Notes: generated by a model not told the origin, from the letters alone. A stretch of 64,000 nt of DNA from Planktotalea sp. (GCF_018607995.1 NZ_JABBAL010000030.1:434001-498000), one strand, 5' to 3'. Shown: positions 39,314 through 49,833, numbered from the stretch's first letter. Numbers and translations: made by a program.

Positions 39314-39943
39314 CTATTGCTTGCGTGGCATACGTGCCGACAGGCGCAGGGCGTGGCTTGGATCACTCGCGGCCACAGGCATCACCGCATCATAGGCGGC
39401 GGCCAAAAGTCCCGAAATCTCGGGTTTCACAATAACGCCTCCCCCGTCCATCACAGCCAAGGGCGAGACTTGCAAGAAAGCGCGGTCCGACCAAAGCACC
39501 ATCATTTGAACCGCTTGGCTGAGCGCTAAAGTTTCCGCGGGCACGTCTCGGAGATGTGTGTCCATCCTGATGAAAGTAAAGCAGGCCTTGATCGCGCCCT
39601 CCTCATCAAAGCGGAACACGCGGTACTGGTTCGCGTCCGCCGCCGACACACGCGCGACCATCGCAGCCAGATCGGGCACCAATACGTCAAGCTTCGGAAC
39701 ATCTAGCAATTCCGCCCAGTCCGAGAAGAAAAAGAACATCGCGTTAGAGCCAAGCTCAGGATCGGTCTCGGCCATGTGGTGGTTGGACACCAAACACACC
39801 GCCTCAATCGCGCCTTTGACAACCTTCAAGGTTTCGTCATTGATCCCGAATACCACAGGCGAAATTGCGCGCCCCCAACGCGCAAACGTATATTCGCCAC
39901 TTGTGCGCGTAAAAAGCTTTTCAATTTCGTTCACATCCAACAC
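39314..39943 (-). CDS. Conserved hypothetical protein between ruvB and ybgC
   Basis: A 209-residue soluble protein with no signal peptide or membrane helix. I recognise no domain. Notable segments are FARWGRAISPVVFGINDETL, NAMFFFFSDWAELLDVPKLD, FRFDEEGAIKACFTFIRMD and a C-terminal AASDPSHALRLSARMPRKQ. It ends ten bases before ybgC and starts 47 after ruvB, so it is probably in the same transcript. The intact frame and normal codon use suggest a real, selected gene. Function unknown. Confidence 0.82.
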   Translation of the reverse strand: MLDVNEIEKLFTRTSGEYTFARWGRAISPVVFGINDETLKVVKGAIEAVCLVSNHHMAETDPELGSNAMFFFFSDWAELLDVPKLDVLVPDLAAMVARVSAADANQYRVFRFDEEGAIKACFTFIRMDTHLRDVPAETLALSQAVQMMVLWSDRAFLQVSPLAVMDGGGVIVKPEISGLLAAAYDAVMPVAASDPSHALRLSARMPRKQ

Positions 39944-39990
39944 TGATCTTCATCTTTCCAAATAAACTTACCGCGGAGCGGTCTTCGCTC

Positions 39991-41016
39991 TCACTCAAAC
40001 AGCCCCGCCTGATCGGGTTTACGCGGTGCGGCCATGCCCAAATGCGTCCAAGCCTTTTGCGCCAACATGCGCCCACGCGGGGTACGTTGGATCAATCCTT
40101 GCTGCAACAAAAACGGCTCGATCACTTCCTCAAGCGCATCGCGACTTTCCGAGAGCGCCGCTGACATCGTCTCTATCCCCACAGGTCCGCCCTGATAATT
40201 CTCCGCAATCAGACGCAAGTATCGCCGATCCGCGCCATCCAGACCCAACTTATCAACGCCTAGTCGTGTCAGCGCATTATCAGCCAAGTCGCGCGTCACG
40301 CGGCCATCCCCCTCAACAACCGCGAAATCTACGACGCGTCGCAATAAACGTCCGGCAATCCGAGGTGTGCCTCGCGCACGTTTGGCAATCTCGCGTGCGC
40401 CGCCCTCATCGGCGGGCGTCCCAAGTTTGCGCGCATTGCGCTCAACAATCGTGAACAACTCATCTTCCGTGTAAAATTCAAGCCGTGTGGGGATACCAAA
40501 GCGATCCCGCAAAGGCGTGGTCAACAAGCCAAGCCGGGTCGTCGCACCCACCAAAGTAAAGGGCTGTAATTCAATGCGAACAGTCCGCGCGGCAGGGCCT
40601 TCCCCGATCACTAGGTCTAGCTCAAAATCCTCAAGCGCGGGATATAGGATTTCCTCTACGACAGGATTCAAGCGATGGATTTCGTCGATAAACAAAACGT
40701 CACGCGCTTCAAGATTTGTCAGGATTGCCGCCAAATCGCCAGCTTTGGCCAACACAGGACCAGAGGTCATGCGAAACGACACGCCTAATTCGCGCGACAT
40801 AATTTGCGCGAGTGTTGTCTTGCCCAAACCGGGGGGGCCATGAAACAGCGTGTGGTCCATCGCCTCGCCCCGCCGCTTGGCACTTTCAATAAAGACCTTA
40901 AGGTTTGCGCGTGCTTCAGCTTGCCCAATAAACTCATCCAAAGCTTGCGGACGCAACGCGCGGTCATTGTCTTCGGGCAATTCCGCTGGTCGCATGGTGG
41001 GATCAGGGTCCATCAT
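39991..41016 (-). CDS. ruvB: Holliday junction branch-migration helicase RuvB
   Basis: A 341-residue AAA+ motor. Walker A is [12 protein letters not shown] near residue 61, Walker [12 protein letters not shown] near 109, and the C-terminal winged-helix has [15 protein letters not shown]. It follows ruvA by three bases in ruvC-ruvA-ruvB. Complete and typical. Confidence 0.97.
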   Translation of the reverse strand: MMDPDPTMRPAELPEDNDRALRPQALDEFIGQAEARANLKVFIESAKRRGEAMDHTLFHGPPGLGKTTLAQIMSRELGVSFRMTSGPVLAKAGDLAAILTNLEARDVLFIDEIHRLNPVVEEILYPALEDFELDLVIGEGPAARTVRIELQPFTLVGATTRLGLLTTPLRDRFGIPTRLEFYTEDELFTIVERNARKLGTPADEGGAREIAKRARGTPRIAGRLLRRVVDFAVVEGDGRVTRDLADNALTRLGVDKLGLDGADRRYLRLIAENYQGGPVGIETMSAALSESRDALEEVIEPFLLQQGLIQRTPRGRMLAQKAWTHLGMAAPRKPDQAGLFE

Positions 41017-41019
41017 CGC

Positions 41020-41688
41020 CTAGCCTTTCGGTGCAAGCAGCTTCAGTGCTACGCGGATCAAAACCGACGTTGTCGCCTCAGGATCGGTACCTGCGGCTTC
41101 TGCCACAGCGCTTGCAGCCTCGGACGGCGCGTAGCCAAGGTTGCTCAGTGCGGACAAGGCTTCTGCCTGAGCGCTCGCGCTTGGCGCTGACACTTTGACA
41201 GCGGGTGTTTCAATGACGTCGAATTCATCGGCTGCGGGCACCTCGCCCATGGCCGTTGCGAGAGCTCCAGCGCCCATGGCCATCACGCCGGGCGCTTTGT
41301 CCTTTAGTTCAATCACAACCCTTTGAGCAGTCTTGGGGCCGACGCCTTTTGCCGCTTTGATCGCTGTCACATCTGCCAAAGCAATCGCGCGGCTGACCCC
41401 GTCTGCCCCCAATGCGCCTAAGATCGCCAGAGAAGCCTTTGCACCAATGCCCTGCACGCTCATCAACAGGCGGTGCCACTCTTTTTCAACTAATGTGGTG
41501 AAGCCGAAAAGTTGCAAAAGATCTTCGCGCACCAAAAGGTCGGTATATAAAGAGACGACTTCGCCCGCTCCAGGCAGCCCCACCAAGGTGCGATCAGAGC
41601 AATAGACCATATAGCCAACACCGCGCACATCGATCATCACATGATCCGCCGCGCGGTAGTCTATGCGTCCTGAAAGTTTGCCAATCAT
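41020..41688 (-). CDS. ruvA: Holliday junction DNA-binding protein RuvA
   Basis: A 222-residue protein that holds the four-way junction. [11 protein letters not shown] begins the OB fold; helix-hairpin-helix motifs appear in [16 protein letters not shown] and [19 protein letters not shown]; the C-terminal domain ([20 protein letters not shown]) contacts RuvB. The ATG at 41688 overlaps the ruvC stop (ATGA). Confidence 0.96.
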   Translation of the reverse strand: MIGKLSGRIDYRAADHVMIDVRGVGYMVYCSDRTLVGLPGAGEVVSLYTDLLVREDLLQLFGFTTLVEKEWHRLLMSVQGIGAKASLAILGALGADGVSRAIALADVTAIKAAKGVGPKTAQRVVIELKDKAPGVMAMGAGALATAMGEVPAADEFDVIETPAVKVSAPSASAQAEALSALSNLGYAPSEAASAVAEAAGTDPEATTSVLIRVALKLLAPKG

Positions 41689-42191
41689 CCGTTCACCGCC
41701 TCTTTTGCTTTTTCCCACACGCTGGTGGAGCGCGTGTAGTGGGCATGACACATCGCAATAGCAAGTGCATCTGCTGCATCAGGACCATTCAGCACAACGC
41801 CATGCAATTGTAGCTTCACCATGTGTTGCACTTGCTCTTTCGCCGCGTGACCTACGCCCACAACAGTCTTCTTCACCTTATTCGGGGCGTATTCACCAAT
41901 CTTGAGCCCTGCCTGCGCGGGCACTAACAACGCAATACCCCGAGCTTGACCAAGTTTGAGCGTCCCTGCCCCATCCTTATTCACAAATGTCTGTTCAACT
42001 GCCGCCGTGGTCGGTTGGAATTCACGCAAAACGTCCGTCAACTGACGATGCAAGGATAGCAAACGCAACCCTAAGTCCTTGCCCTCAGACTTGCACACAC
42101 CATTGCCAAGGTGACGCATACGACTGCCATCCACCTCGATCACGCCCCAACCCATGTTTCGAAGGCCCGGATCAATTCCCAAAACGCGCAT
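41685..42191 (-). CDS. ruvC: Holliday junction resolvase RuvC
   Basis: A 168-residue endonuclease. Catalytic D7 is in [16 protein letters not shown], the glutamate in [12 protein letters not shown] and the C-terminal acidic pair in [14 protein letters not shown]. The start at 42191 is fixed by homology; the open frame to 42332 adds nothing recognisable. An inverted repeat lies 17 bases upstream. First gene of ruvCAB. Confidence 0.96.
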   Translation of the reverse strand: MRVLGIDPGLRNMGWGVIEVDGSRMRHLGNGVCKSEGKDLGLRLLSLHRQLTDVLREFQPTTAAVEQTFVNKDGAGTLKLGQARGIALLVPAQAGLKIGEYAPNKVKKTVVGVGHAAKEQVQHMVKLQLHGVVLNGPDAADALAIAMCHAHYTRSTSVWEKAKEAVNG

Positions 42192-42207
42192 ACTGCTCGC
42201 ACCCACT

Positions 42208-42240
42208 GTGCTACCTGTTGTTTTTTTGTTGCGGTAGCAC
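42208..42240. repeat. 8-bp inverted repeat upstream of ruvC
   Basis: GTGCTACC (42208-42215) and GGTAGCAC (42233-42240) form a perfect inverted repeat around a T-rich 17-base spacer, 17 bases before the ruvC ATG. It could be a transcription-factor operator or a hairpin in the ruvC leader. It does not match the alphaproteobacterial LexA box (GTTC-N7-GTTC). Confidence 0.5.
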
Positions 42241-42538
42241 GAAACGCGAACAAAAGGAAAGGTTAATCCGAATATGTCGGATTTATCCACCAGTAAGCTC
42301 AAAGCCACATCGCCCTTTTGCAGACAGTCCAAAAACGTCTTCGCAGGCGCATAAACTCATACCTTTGCATACTCAATTTGGTTTATCTTTAAGAGCTTTG
42401 GCGTCACTTTCTGCCATGCAGCAATATCATAGCTTCCTTGCAATTCGAACGCTTGTTTGTTTAAGGCGACCCTTCTAGACGGGCCGCAGAATGAAACATT
42501 GGCCAGCCTGAGGGCGGCCCGCAAGAAGGAATACGATC
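42241..42538. other. Intergenic region upstream of divergent ruvC and DUF1127 genes
   Basis: About 300 bases holding the promoters of ruvCAB (minus) and the DUF1127 gene (plus). Apart from the inverted repeat at 42208-42240 I see no gene, RNA or clear promoter. Confidence 0.5.
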
Positions 42539-42745
42539 ATGGCTGTTATCGACAACACGCGCTCCGCATACGTCTCCAACGGTGGGGCATCCGCGCTCGT
42601 TAATATTTTCGCGGTATTCTCCACATGGAATGATGAGCGCCAAACACGCAAAGCGTTAAACCAACTGTCCAGACGCGAGCTGGAAGACATCGGCCTGTGC
42701 AGTAGCGATATCGAAAGTGTGGTTGCTGGCACATACCGCGGATAA
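42539..42745 (+). CDS. DUF1127 small protein
   Basis: A 68-residue protein whose last 40 residues form the DUF1127 (YjiS-like) helix-rich, arginine-rich domain: RQTRKALNQLSRRELEDIGL. The start has AAGGA ten bases upstream. DUF1127 proteins are abundant in Rhizobiales and Rhodobacterales; short ones have been tied to RNA turnover and phosphate or carbon metabolism. A strong terminator follows 25 bases after the stop, so it is monocistronic. Confidence 0.9.
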   Translation: MAVIDNTRSAYVSNGGASALVNIFAVFSTWNDERQTRKALNQLSRRELEDIGLCSSDIESVVAGTYRG

Positions 42746-42770
42746 TCACACGCAAGATTTTGAAGACGCT

Positions 42771-42802
42771 AAAAGCCGCTGCATTCCAATGCAGCGGCTT
42801 TT
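42771..42802 (+). terminator. Rho-independent terminator of the DUF1127 gene
   Basis: A near-perfect palindrome: AAAAGCCGCTGCATT then AATGCAGCGGCTTTT, separated by CC. The stem core GCCGCTGCATT is followed by TTTTCTGATT. It works in both directions and also faces the small minus-strand frame at 42859-43053. Confidence 0.85.
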
Positions 42803-42858
42803 CTGATTGCGTTGGGTGCTGATTTCTTCAGCACACCCTCTCATTCGGCGACAAACCC

Positions 42859-43053
42859 CTATTTTAGGTAAGGCGTTAGATAGGAAGAAATGGCTTCTGT
42901 CGCAGGATTGATCCAAAGCACGAAAGCCCCAGCTTGTTCAAACACATTACCTTCTGACAATGCCAAACACTCTACTTCATATGGGTTTACTTTAACACTC
43001 AGCAAGGCCAGTGCTATGAAAAGCATGATAAATACAACGAAGAAGGCGATCAA
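42859..43053 (-). CDS. Possible small membrane protein
   Basis: A 64-codon frame with one very hydrophobic N-terminal helix (IAFFVVFIMLFIALALLSV), then NPYEVECLALSEGNVFEQAGAFVLWI and ATEAISSYLTPYLK. It begins with TTG at 43053 or ATG at 43026 and lacks a convincing Shine-Dalgarno. It stops 57 bases from a bidirectional terminator. The membrane helix and terminator favour a real gene, the poor start does not. No family recognised. Confidence 0.35.
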   Translation of the reverse strand: MIAFFVVFIMLFIALALLSVKVNPYEVECLALSEGNVFEQAGAFVLWINPATEAISSYLTPYLK

Positions 43054-43315
43054 TTAGAATGACAAAAGAAAGCTTTGAGCGCTTTTGGGCGCGGCACAAC
43101 TTGGATAATGCCGTTCTTATCGACGAGCGTCATATATCGCGCTGTCGCCCGACTTTCTTGCTCGGACAAAAGCACAAAGAATGATTTTGCTGGAGATGGG
43201 AAAAACCCATGACAGTCTCCGTTGATTTGGCCCCCACCAACTCACATGGGATTTATCTAGATAATATGGCAATTTCTGGGAAATTGCGACAAAGTTAGCC
43301 CAATTGCTATTGAAT

Positions 43316-44188
43316 TTAGCCTTCTTTGCGAAGTGTAAGTGAAGACCATTCACCAATCACCTCGTGATGTACAAGATTGGCACCAGATCGTGCATAAACT
43401 TCAATTATTTCGTCGGCTTGTTCATTGAGCAAACCCGAGAGAATCAAATAGCCATCCCGCTCTAGATTCGCGCACATTTCAGGGGCAAGCATAATTAACG
43501 GCCCTTTTAGGATATTGGCGAATATCAGATCAAACGGACCTGCGGCGCTCAGCTCTGGATTGTCAAAACCCGCAGCCTCTACACAATGAACGCGCCCTTC
43601 GAGTTTGTTCGCCGAGACATTGACGCGTGCCACATCTACCGCGACTTCATCGATATCGCTCGCGATCACGTCTCCAGTCCAGATACGCGCGGCTCCCATC
43701 GCAAGCACAGCCGTGCCGCATCCGATATCGGCGACTGATTTGCCGAAAAATCCTTCATTTGCAAGACGATCAAGCGCGCGCAAACAGCCAAGTGTGGTGC
43801 CATGGTGCCCCGTGCCAAAGGCCATCGCTGCCTCAATCAAAAGCGGCTCACACTCGTCAGGCACTTGATCTGCGTCATGGCTGCCGTACACGAAAAAGCG
43901 ACCTGCTTCCACGGGGGCAAGTTCGCGGCGCACATGCGCGACCCAATCGGTCTCTGGGATTTCGGAGACAACGAATGGCTTGGCGTTAAATGCCGCAGCC
44001 AGCAGATCCAATCCACCAATGTCTGGGGCATCGATGAAATACCCGCCGACTTCCCAAAGGCCCGAACCGTCTTCCACTTCAAACACGCCGACCCCTGTGG
44101 GTTCGGGGATCAGGCGTTCCATGGCCTCGCCCAAACGGTCTGCGCCCTCTTTGCCGAGAACTGTGGTCAATGCGGAGAATGTGGTCAT
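43316..44188 (-). CDS. prmA: Ribosomal protein L11 methyltransferase
   Basis: A 290-residue SAM-dependent methyltransferase that trimethylates L11. The motif AFGTGHHGTTLGCLRALD (near 133-150) and the SAM loop VADIGCGTAVLAMGAARIW are diagnostic; FDLIFANILKGPLIMLAP holds the substrate loop (NxxxxPL). It lies 17 bases downstream of the MFS transporter gene. Confidence 0.92.
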   Translation of the reverse strand: MTTFSALTTVLGKEGADRLGEAMERLIPEPTGVGVFEVEDGSGLWEVGGYFIDAPDIGGLDLLAAAFNAKPFVVSEIPETDWVAHVRRELAPVEAGRFFVYGSHDADQVPDECEPLLIEAAMAFGTGHHGTTLGCLRALDRLANEGFFGKSVADIGCGTAVLAMGAARIWTGDVIASDIDEVAVDVARVNVSANKLEGRVHCVEAAGFDNPELSAAGPFDLIFANILKGPLIMLAPEMCANLERDGYLILSGLLNEQADEIIEVYARSGANLVHHEVIGEWSSLTLRKEG

Positions 44189-44205
44189 GGGTCGTCCTTT
44201 TGGAT

Positions 44206-45435
44206 CTATTCTGCGGGCTGGGGTTTAAGCGCGCTAAACCTCGTCTCGTTTCCGGGTGTGGGGTGACGCGGGATCAACAGTGCAAGGGCAAAAGAGGTCA
44301 GCGCCATAAGGGTGGCGACCACAAAGACGGCTGAGGGTGAAGTCAGCCAAAGATACCCCAAGACCACAGGCAAGAAGACTGCCGCGATATGATTGATCGT
44401 GAAAGCCACCGCCGCCGTGGGCGCGATATCTTGCGGATCCGCGATCTTTTGGAAATAGGTCTTCAAAGCCAGCGCCAACGCGAAGAAGATATGATCGATC
44501 ACGTAAAGCGCCGCTGCCAGGAGGACGCCCCAGCCGAACCAATAGATGCCGCCATAGGCCAGAAAGACCAGCGCAAGCCCCATGTATTCAAACAAAAGCG
44601 TGTTGCGCTCGCCAAAATGCGCCACCGCGCGCCCCATAATTGGGGCGGCGAAGATGTTGATAACAAGATTGATAAGGTAAAGCGCGGTGATTTCATGCAC
44701 CTCAAAGCCAAAGCGCTCCACCATCATGAAGCCCGCGAAAACCATAAAGATTTGACGGCGCGCGCCGGCCATGAATTGCAGCGCATAGTAGAGCCAATAT
44801 CGCTTTCGCAGGACCATCTTTTTGAGCTGCGGGTGCGGTGCATCAAATTGTGGGTAGATCACGAAACAGGCGAATGCGATGATGGCCGTGAGCCCGCCAG
44901 ATACCAAGTAGACGAGATTATAGCTCAGATCGAGCGCTTCCCAAGTCAGCACGATGAGGCCATAGGCCAACAGGGTTGCGCCAGAGCCAGCAGCAAGCAA
45001 CCACCCCAGCATTTGTGGTGCGCGTGCTTTGTCTATCCATTGTAATTGCAGCGATTGGTTGACGGTTTCGTAGTAGTGATACCCGATGGAACTGAGCATG
45101 GTGATCGTTAAGATTCCTCCCATGCTCGGAAACCAGGCCGTGACTGCAGTAGCGACACCAAGCAAGATAAGCGAAACCAAACCCAGCACCTGCTCGCGCA
45201 TGAACATGATGATCGCGATCACGCCGACTGCGAAAAACCCGGGGATCTCGCGGATGGAATGCAGCCAGCCGATATCGGATCCGTCGAAATTTGCGACATC
45301 AATCACGAAGTTGTTCAGCAAAGCTGACCACGTGGCAAAGGCAAGCGGCATCGCAATCGCCATCGCAAACAAGAGCGCAATCGGCCTGCGCCAAAGCGGC
45401 ATTTTTTGCGCGTCGAGAAGGGTGATTGAGTTCAT
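44206..45435 (-). CDS. MFS transporter
   Basis: A 409-residue polytopic protein with about twelve membrane segments. A central cytoplasmic loop (YPQFDAPHPQLKKMVLRKRYW) splits two six-helix halves. The second half begins FMAGARRQIFMVFAGFMMVERFG. It is an MFS-type carrier of unknown substrate. It shares a transcript with prmA, which gives no functional hint. Upstream is a divergent DUF6958 gene 92 bases away. Confidence 0.82.
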   Translation of the reverse strand: MNSITLLDAQKMPLWRRPIALLFAMAIAMPLAFATWSALLNNFVIDVANFDGSDIGWLHSIREIPGFFAVGVIAIIMFMREQVLGLVSLILLGVATAVTAWFPSMGGILTITMLSSIGYHYYETVNQSLQLQWIDKARAPQMLGWLLAAGSGATLLAYGLIVLTWEALDLSYNLVYLVSGGLTAIIAFACFVIYPQFDAPHPQLKKMVLRKRYWLYYALQFMAGARRQIFMVFAGFMMVERFGFEVHEITALYLINLVINIFAAPIMGRAVAHFGERNTLLFEYMGLALVFLAYGGIYWFGWGVLLAAALYVIDHIFFALALALKTYFQKIADPQDIAPTAAVAFTINHIAAVFLPVVLGYLWLTSPSAVFVVATLMALTSFALALLIPRHPTPGNETRFSALKPQPAE

Positions 45436-45527
45436 AGCGGACCCATATGCCTCTTTTTACCGATTAGCGAGCGGCATTTGCGCTACCCCAGCCTATCCAA
45501 AACCAAATCGAATGGTATTCTTTTCTC

Positions 45528-45821
45528 ATGACACAAGAGAAAATTACCGTCGAAAACATCAATGCACCGGATCAACTTGTTCAAGTGCGCGCAGACAAAT
45601 ACCAAGATATGCACGACGCAATTTTGAAAGCCTTGCCAGATTCAGCGCCGGGCTCCACCTTCAACGAGATTGTCGAAACCGTAAAAATCCATCTATCGCC
45701 GAAGCTGTTTCCTGATGGCAAAAGCTCAGGATGGTGGGCGAAGACAGTGCAGCTTGATTTAGAGGCCAAAGCACAAATCATCCGTTCGAACACGAAGCCC
45801 CTCAGGTTTTACAGGGCCTAG
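45528..45821 (+). CDS. DUF6958-like small protein
   Basis: A 97-residue soluble protein: EKITVENINAPDQLVQVRAD, YQDMHDAILKALPDSAPGST, then HLSPKLFPDGKSSGWWAKTV and a basic LRFYRA end. I match it to the DUF6958 family, found widely and without known function. The GWWAKTVQLDLEAK segment is the conserved core. It converges with the LysR relic 11 bases after its stop. Confidence 0.75.
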   Translation: MTQEKITVENINAPDQLVQVRADKYQDMHDAILKALPDSAPGSTFNEIVETVKIHLSPKLFPDGKSSGWWAKTVQLDLEAKAQIIRSNTKPLRFYRA

Positions 45822-45831
45822 GCACAGCGTT

Positions 45832-46748
45832 TTAATCAAACTTCTTACTGATAACACGCGCCGCGTCGCAATCTATTGAGTCTTTTTTTTGCGCGCATAA
45901 AAAATCCACGAAACACGCTTCAATCCATTGTTTCGCGACCTTGAGATTTGGATTTTTCAAACGACTCTCATGTGTAACCAGCCAAGCTTCGCAGACGGTC
46001 GTTGGGTTTCCGGTATCCGGACCAAATCAGTGTCGTTACTAGTCATCATTTCAGGGAAAACCGACGCAACCTTCATTTTTTTACAAGCATCAAGAGCAGC
46101 TTTTTGATCAGTCACGCGTAAGATCGGTGGCGTCTTGAATTAGTCATTGGCCATTTTCAATTCAGGAAGCCACTCAAGCTTTTCTTCACGCCCAATCCAT
46201 TCGGTTGCTTTGCCGCCTTCAGGGCAAAAAAACGAATATTTCAGATCAGATAGCTTTTTAGCATGAAGTCGGCCTGACGTCGGACGCGCAAGACGAATTG
46301 CAACATCGGCTTCACCGAACGCTAAACTCAAGTTGGCATTTGAACTATGTAAATTCAATTTGATCTCAGGGTAATTCGTATGAAAGTCATGTAACCGCGG
46401 GAAAAGAATTGTTCGGTTAATAAAATCCAAACTCGTAATCATAATTTAGCCTGCATGCTCTCCAGAAATGTACCAATCCCCCAAGTCAGCAATCGACCTC
46501 TCAAGTTTAACACCAATGTCAAAAAGCCGACGCCCAACCGGCGTCAAAACCCATTGATTATTGGTTTTTACAACCACTTTTTCATTGAGCCGTTCCGAAA
46601 TAGCCGAAATCTTGCGCGAGACTGTTGTCGCACTTGTGCGAAGTAAATCTGCCGCAGCCTGAGAGGATCCCGTCCGTTCCAAAGCGAGCAGATATCGCAA
46701 GTCATCCCAGCTTCTATTGATAACTGCCCCCCGACAATATCGGGGCAC
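45832..46748 (-). pseudogene. LysR-family transcriptional regulator, inactivated
   Basis: A complete LysR gene can be followed on the minus strand. The helix-turn-helix (SWDDLRYLLALERTGSSQAA, then LLRTSATTVSRKISAISERL) is intact. A TAA at 46446-46448 interrupts the frame just before the effector domain (LDFINRTILFPRLHDFHTNY). A second TAA at 46140-46142 follows ELKMAND. A frameshift near 46005 leads to EAWLVTHESRLKNPNLKVAK and the end near 45832. The HTH piece could still be translated alone. No target gene is apparent. Confidence 0.85.
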
Positions 46749-46852
46749 CCACTCATATCATTATAAATAAGTTAATCTTAACACCAAGCGAATATTTAAC
46801 GAAATTTTGCAGAGCTGGCTTTGCAATTTTCGCCCATACTTGGGCCATTTGG

Positions 46853-49072
46853 TTAGTAAAAGCTTTGTGGATCAATATCGATGCTCAAACGCAAGTGTGT
46901 TGGCACCTTAACTTGCTTGATCCACGCTTTCAGCGCGCGCTGCAACGGTGCGTTCTTATCTGCTTTCACCAACAAACGGACGCGATGTCGGCCACGCACC
47001 CGCGCAATAGGTGCCGGTGCAGGTCCAAAGACCTGCGCATCAATTTGGCGAAGTGGTCCATCAAGGCGCGCCAACTCACCGCCAAAATCAAACACTTCTT
47101 GAAGATCGGTTGAAGACAAAATGATCCCCGCCAAACGCCCGTAAGGCGGCACGCCCGCCATGCGCCGTTCCCCCGCCTCTGCGGTCCAAAACGCATTTTC
47201 GTCCCCTGCTAAGATCGCGCGGATCACGGGATGTTCGGGCTGATAGGTTTGCATCAAAGCCGTGCCCTTTTTCTCTGATCGTCCTGAGCGCCCAGCGACT
47301 TGGCGCATCAATTGAAAGGTTCGTTCCGCCGCGCGCAAATCAGATCCTTGAAGACCCAGATCCGCATCAATCACACCGACCAATGTGAGCAATGGGAAAT
47401 TGTGCCCTTTCGCAACCAATTGCGTGCCGATGATAATGTCCGCTGCCCCTTCGGCGATCCCCACAATCTCGGCTTTCAAGGCACGCGCGGATCCATACAT
47501 GTCCGAGCTCAACGTCGAGATACGTGCCTCGGGAAAAAGCTCAGCCGCTTCTTCGGCCAGACGCTCAACACCGGGTCCAACGGCGGCGAGACTATCCTCT
47601 GCCTCACAGGATGGACAAATCTCGTGCAGTGCTTTGCTTTCCCCGCATTGATGGCACACTAATCGCTTTTGAAAACGATGCTCCACCATACGCGCATCAC
47701 AGTGATCGCATCCAATCTGATGACCGCAGGCCCGACAAATCGTCACCGGCGCATAGCCGCGACGGTTGATAAACAAAAGCGCTTGCTCACCTGAGGCCAC
47801 CCGCGCCTCCACTTCCGCCTTGAGCACAGGCGAAATCCAGCGGTTCCCCGCCAGTTTCACGCCGCGCATATCAATCGCGCGCATATCCGGCATCACTGCG
47901 TCACCATAGCGCGAGGTCAAATCAATGCGTGTGTATTTTCCCGCCTCCGCATTCGCCCAACTCTCCAAGCTTGGCGTCGCACTAGCCAAAATAACCTGAG
48001 CGGAGCAGATCGAGGCGCGCAATACCGTCATATCACGCGCATTATAAAGCACACCGTCTTCTTGCTTGTAGGACGTGTCATGCTCTTCATCGACCACGAT
48101 CAAGCCCAGTTCACGAAACGGTAAGAACAGCGCTGATCGCGCACCAACTACCAATTGCGCCCCTCCTTGGCCGACCATCTTCCATGTGCGCCGCCGCTCT
48201 GTCATGGTCACACCCGAATGCCATTCTGCGGGCTTTGCGCCAAATCGCTCCAACACACGGGTGAGAAACTCTGCCGTTAAGGCGATCTCAGGCAGCAGCA
48301 CCAAAGCTTGCCGACCTTTTCGCAAGCACTCTGCGACGGCTTCGAGATAGACTTCGGTCTTGCCCGACCCGGTGACCCCGCGCAGCAAAGTCGTTCCGTA
48401 AGCCCCAGAGCGAACCCCTGCTTTGAGTTGCTCTGCTGCCTCTGCTTGATCGGGGGCAAGTTCCTTGCCCGGTAAGGACGGGTCAAGGCGCGCAAAAGGC
48501 AAATCACGCGGCGTGTCCTGTTCTGACACAGCGCCTAACTTCACCAAGCCTTTCACCACCGACGACGTGACCCCCGCAGTTTCACTGAGCTCTTTCAAGG
48601 TGAAGGACAGATCGCCATATTCATCCAAAGCATCTAAAATGCGCCCGCGCGCTTCGGTCATCCGATCAGGTTCTACTTCGCCTTTGCGGTAAATCTTACG
48701 CATTGAAGGCGGATCGCCTAGACCCGGTGCGCGTACGCCAAGGCGCAACATGCTTTCCATGTCCGTGAGCGTATAGGCACCCGCTTTCTCCAGAAATTCG
48801 CGCAATTCTGCACGCATCGGCGGCACGTCCAACACGCGGATCACCTTGCGCGTTTTCGCATAATCCCAATCGCCCTTGCCCGGTCCCCACACAACTCCCA
48901 TCACTTTACGCGGGCCCAACGGCACCTCGACGAATGCGCCGATCCAACACCCGCCTTCGGGTCCTTTATAATCCAAACGACGCCCCAAAGGTTGCGTGGT
49001 CCACACACCCACAAGTTGCCCTTCATCAAAGAACTCTTGTGCGTCATCGCGTATTGGGGGGTTTTCGCTCAT
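46853..49072 (-). CDS. priA: Primosomal protein N' (replication restart helicase PriA)
   Basis: A 739-residue superfamily 2 helicase. Walker A is [15 protein letters not shown], the [10 protein letters not shown] box follows, and two zinc sites are formed by CRACG-IGCDHC and CHQCG-ICPSC. The helicase end motif QVAGRSGR is present. The start at 49072 (MSENPPIRD) is preferred; the frame opens at 49099. It is divergent from transaldolase over about 59 bases. Confidence 0.95.
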   Translation of the reverse strand: MSENPPIRDDAQEFFDEGQLVGVWTTQPLGRRLDYKGPEGGCWIGAFVEVPLGPRKVMGVVWGPGKGDWDYAKTRKVIRVLDVPPMRAELREFLEKAGAYTLTDMESMLRLGVRAPGLGDPPSMRKIYRKGEVEPDRMTEARGRILDALDEYGDLSFTLKELSETAGVTSSVVKGLVKLGAVSEQDTPRDLPFARLDPSLPGKELAPDQAEAAEQLKAGVRSGAYGTTLLRGVTGSGKTEVYLEAVAECLRKGRQALVLLPEIALTAEFLTRVLERFGAKPAEWHSGVTMTERRRTWKMVGQGGAQLVVGARSALFLPFRELGLIVVDEEHDTSYKQEDGVLYNARDMTVLRASICSAQVILASATPSLESWANAEAGKYTRIDLTSRYGDAVMPDMRAIDMRGVKLAGNRWISPVLKAEVEARVASGEQALLFINRRGYAPVTICRACGHQIGCDHCDARMVEHRFQKRLVCHQCGESKALHEICPSCEAEDSLAAVGPGVERLAEEAAELFPEARISTLSSDMYGSARALKAEIVGIAEGAADIIIGTQLVAKGHNFPLLTLVGVIDADLGLQGSDLRAAERTFQLMRQVAGRSGRSEKKGTALMQTYQPEHPVIRAILAGDENAFWTAEAGERRMAGVPPYGRLAGIILSSTDLQEVFDFGGELARLDGPLRQIDAQVFGPAPAPIARVRGRHRVRLLVKADKNAPLQRALKAWIKQVKVPTHLRLSIDIDPQSFY

Positions 49073-49131
49073 ACCCCCATGAGGTAAAGCCTCCCCCAAC
49101 CGACGCCAACCCCTCTCATAGGATGCACAAC

Positions 49132-49785
49132 ATGAAATTTTTCGTAGACACCGCCGAAATCGATCAAATCGCCGAACTTAATGACCTTGGCATGGTGGAT
49201 GGCGTCACAACCAACCCATCACTTATCATGAAATCCGGCCGCGATATTCTTGAAGTCACCAAAGAGATCGCCGCTTTGGTTGATGGCCCTGTATCTGCCG
49301 AAGTTGTCGCCACCGAAGCGGATGAGATGATCGCAGAAGGTCGCAAGCTCGCGAAAATAGCAGAGAACATCACAGTCAAAGTGCCGCTCACATGGGCTGG
49401 CCTGCAAACCTGCAAAACGCTCTCGTCAGAGGGCACAATGGTCAATGTCACGCTCTGCTTCTCCGCGAACCAAGCGCTTTTGGCCGCGAAAGCTGGTGCA
49501 ACGTTCATTTCGCCTTTCGTGGGTCGTCTAGACGACATAAACATCGACGGCATGGATTTGATCAACGATATCCGCACGATCTATGACAACTACGCATTTG
49601 ATACGGAAATCCTCGTGGCCTCTATCCGCACAGTGAACCACGTGCTCGACTCCGCATTGATTGGCGCAGATGTCATCACAGCGCCCCCCGTAGTGATCAA
49701 AAAGCTCGCCGATCACCCGTTGACCGATGCAGGTCTGGCACAGTTCATGGCTGATTGGGCAAAGACAGGTCAGAATATTCTCTGA
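49132..49785 (+). CDS. tal: Transaldolase / fructose-6-phosphate aldolase-like protein
   Basis: A 217-residue short transaldolase. The Schiff-base lysine is K83 in [20 protein letters not shown] and VTTNPSLI are family marks, with [11 protein letters not shown] and [10 protein letters not shown]. Short forms may be transaldolases (type 3) or FSA; residue-level tests are needed to tell them apart. AGGA lies upstream of the ATG. Linked in direction with DUF484 48 bases on. Confidence 0.92.
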   Translation: MKFFVDTAEIDQIAELNDLGMVDGVTTNPSLIMKSGRDILEVTKEIAALVDGPVSAEVVATEADEMIAEGRKLAKIAENITVKVPLTWAGLQTCKTLSSEGTMVNVTLCFSANQALLAAKAGATFISPFVGRLDDINIDGMDLINDIRTIYDNYAFDTEILVASIRTVNHVLDSALIGADVITAPPVVIKKLADHPLTDAGLAQFMADWAKTGQNIL

Positions 49786-49833
49786 TTTTTCAGCTCTTGT
49801 GCTATAGGCAAAAGAAAAAAGTACGAGAGCAGC

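Noticed and set aside
42241..42300. Possible LexA box near GAACAAAAGG upstream of ruvC
   Set aside because: Second half-site is missing; does not fit GTTC-N7-GTTC.
43059..43184. A 41-codon plus-strand frame starting MTKESFERFWARHNLDN
   Set aside because: No Shine-Dalgarno, no recognisable family and divergent from a doubtful frame. Could be chance; not listed as a gene.
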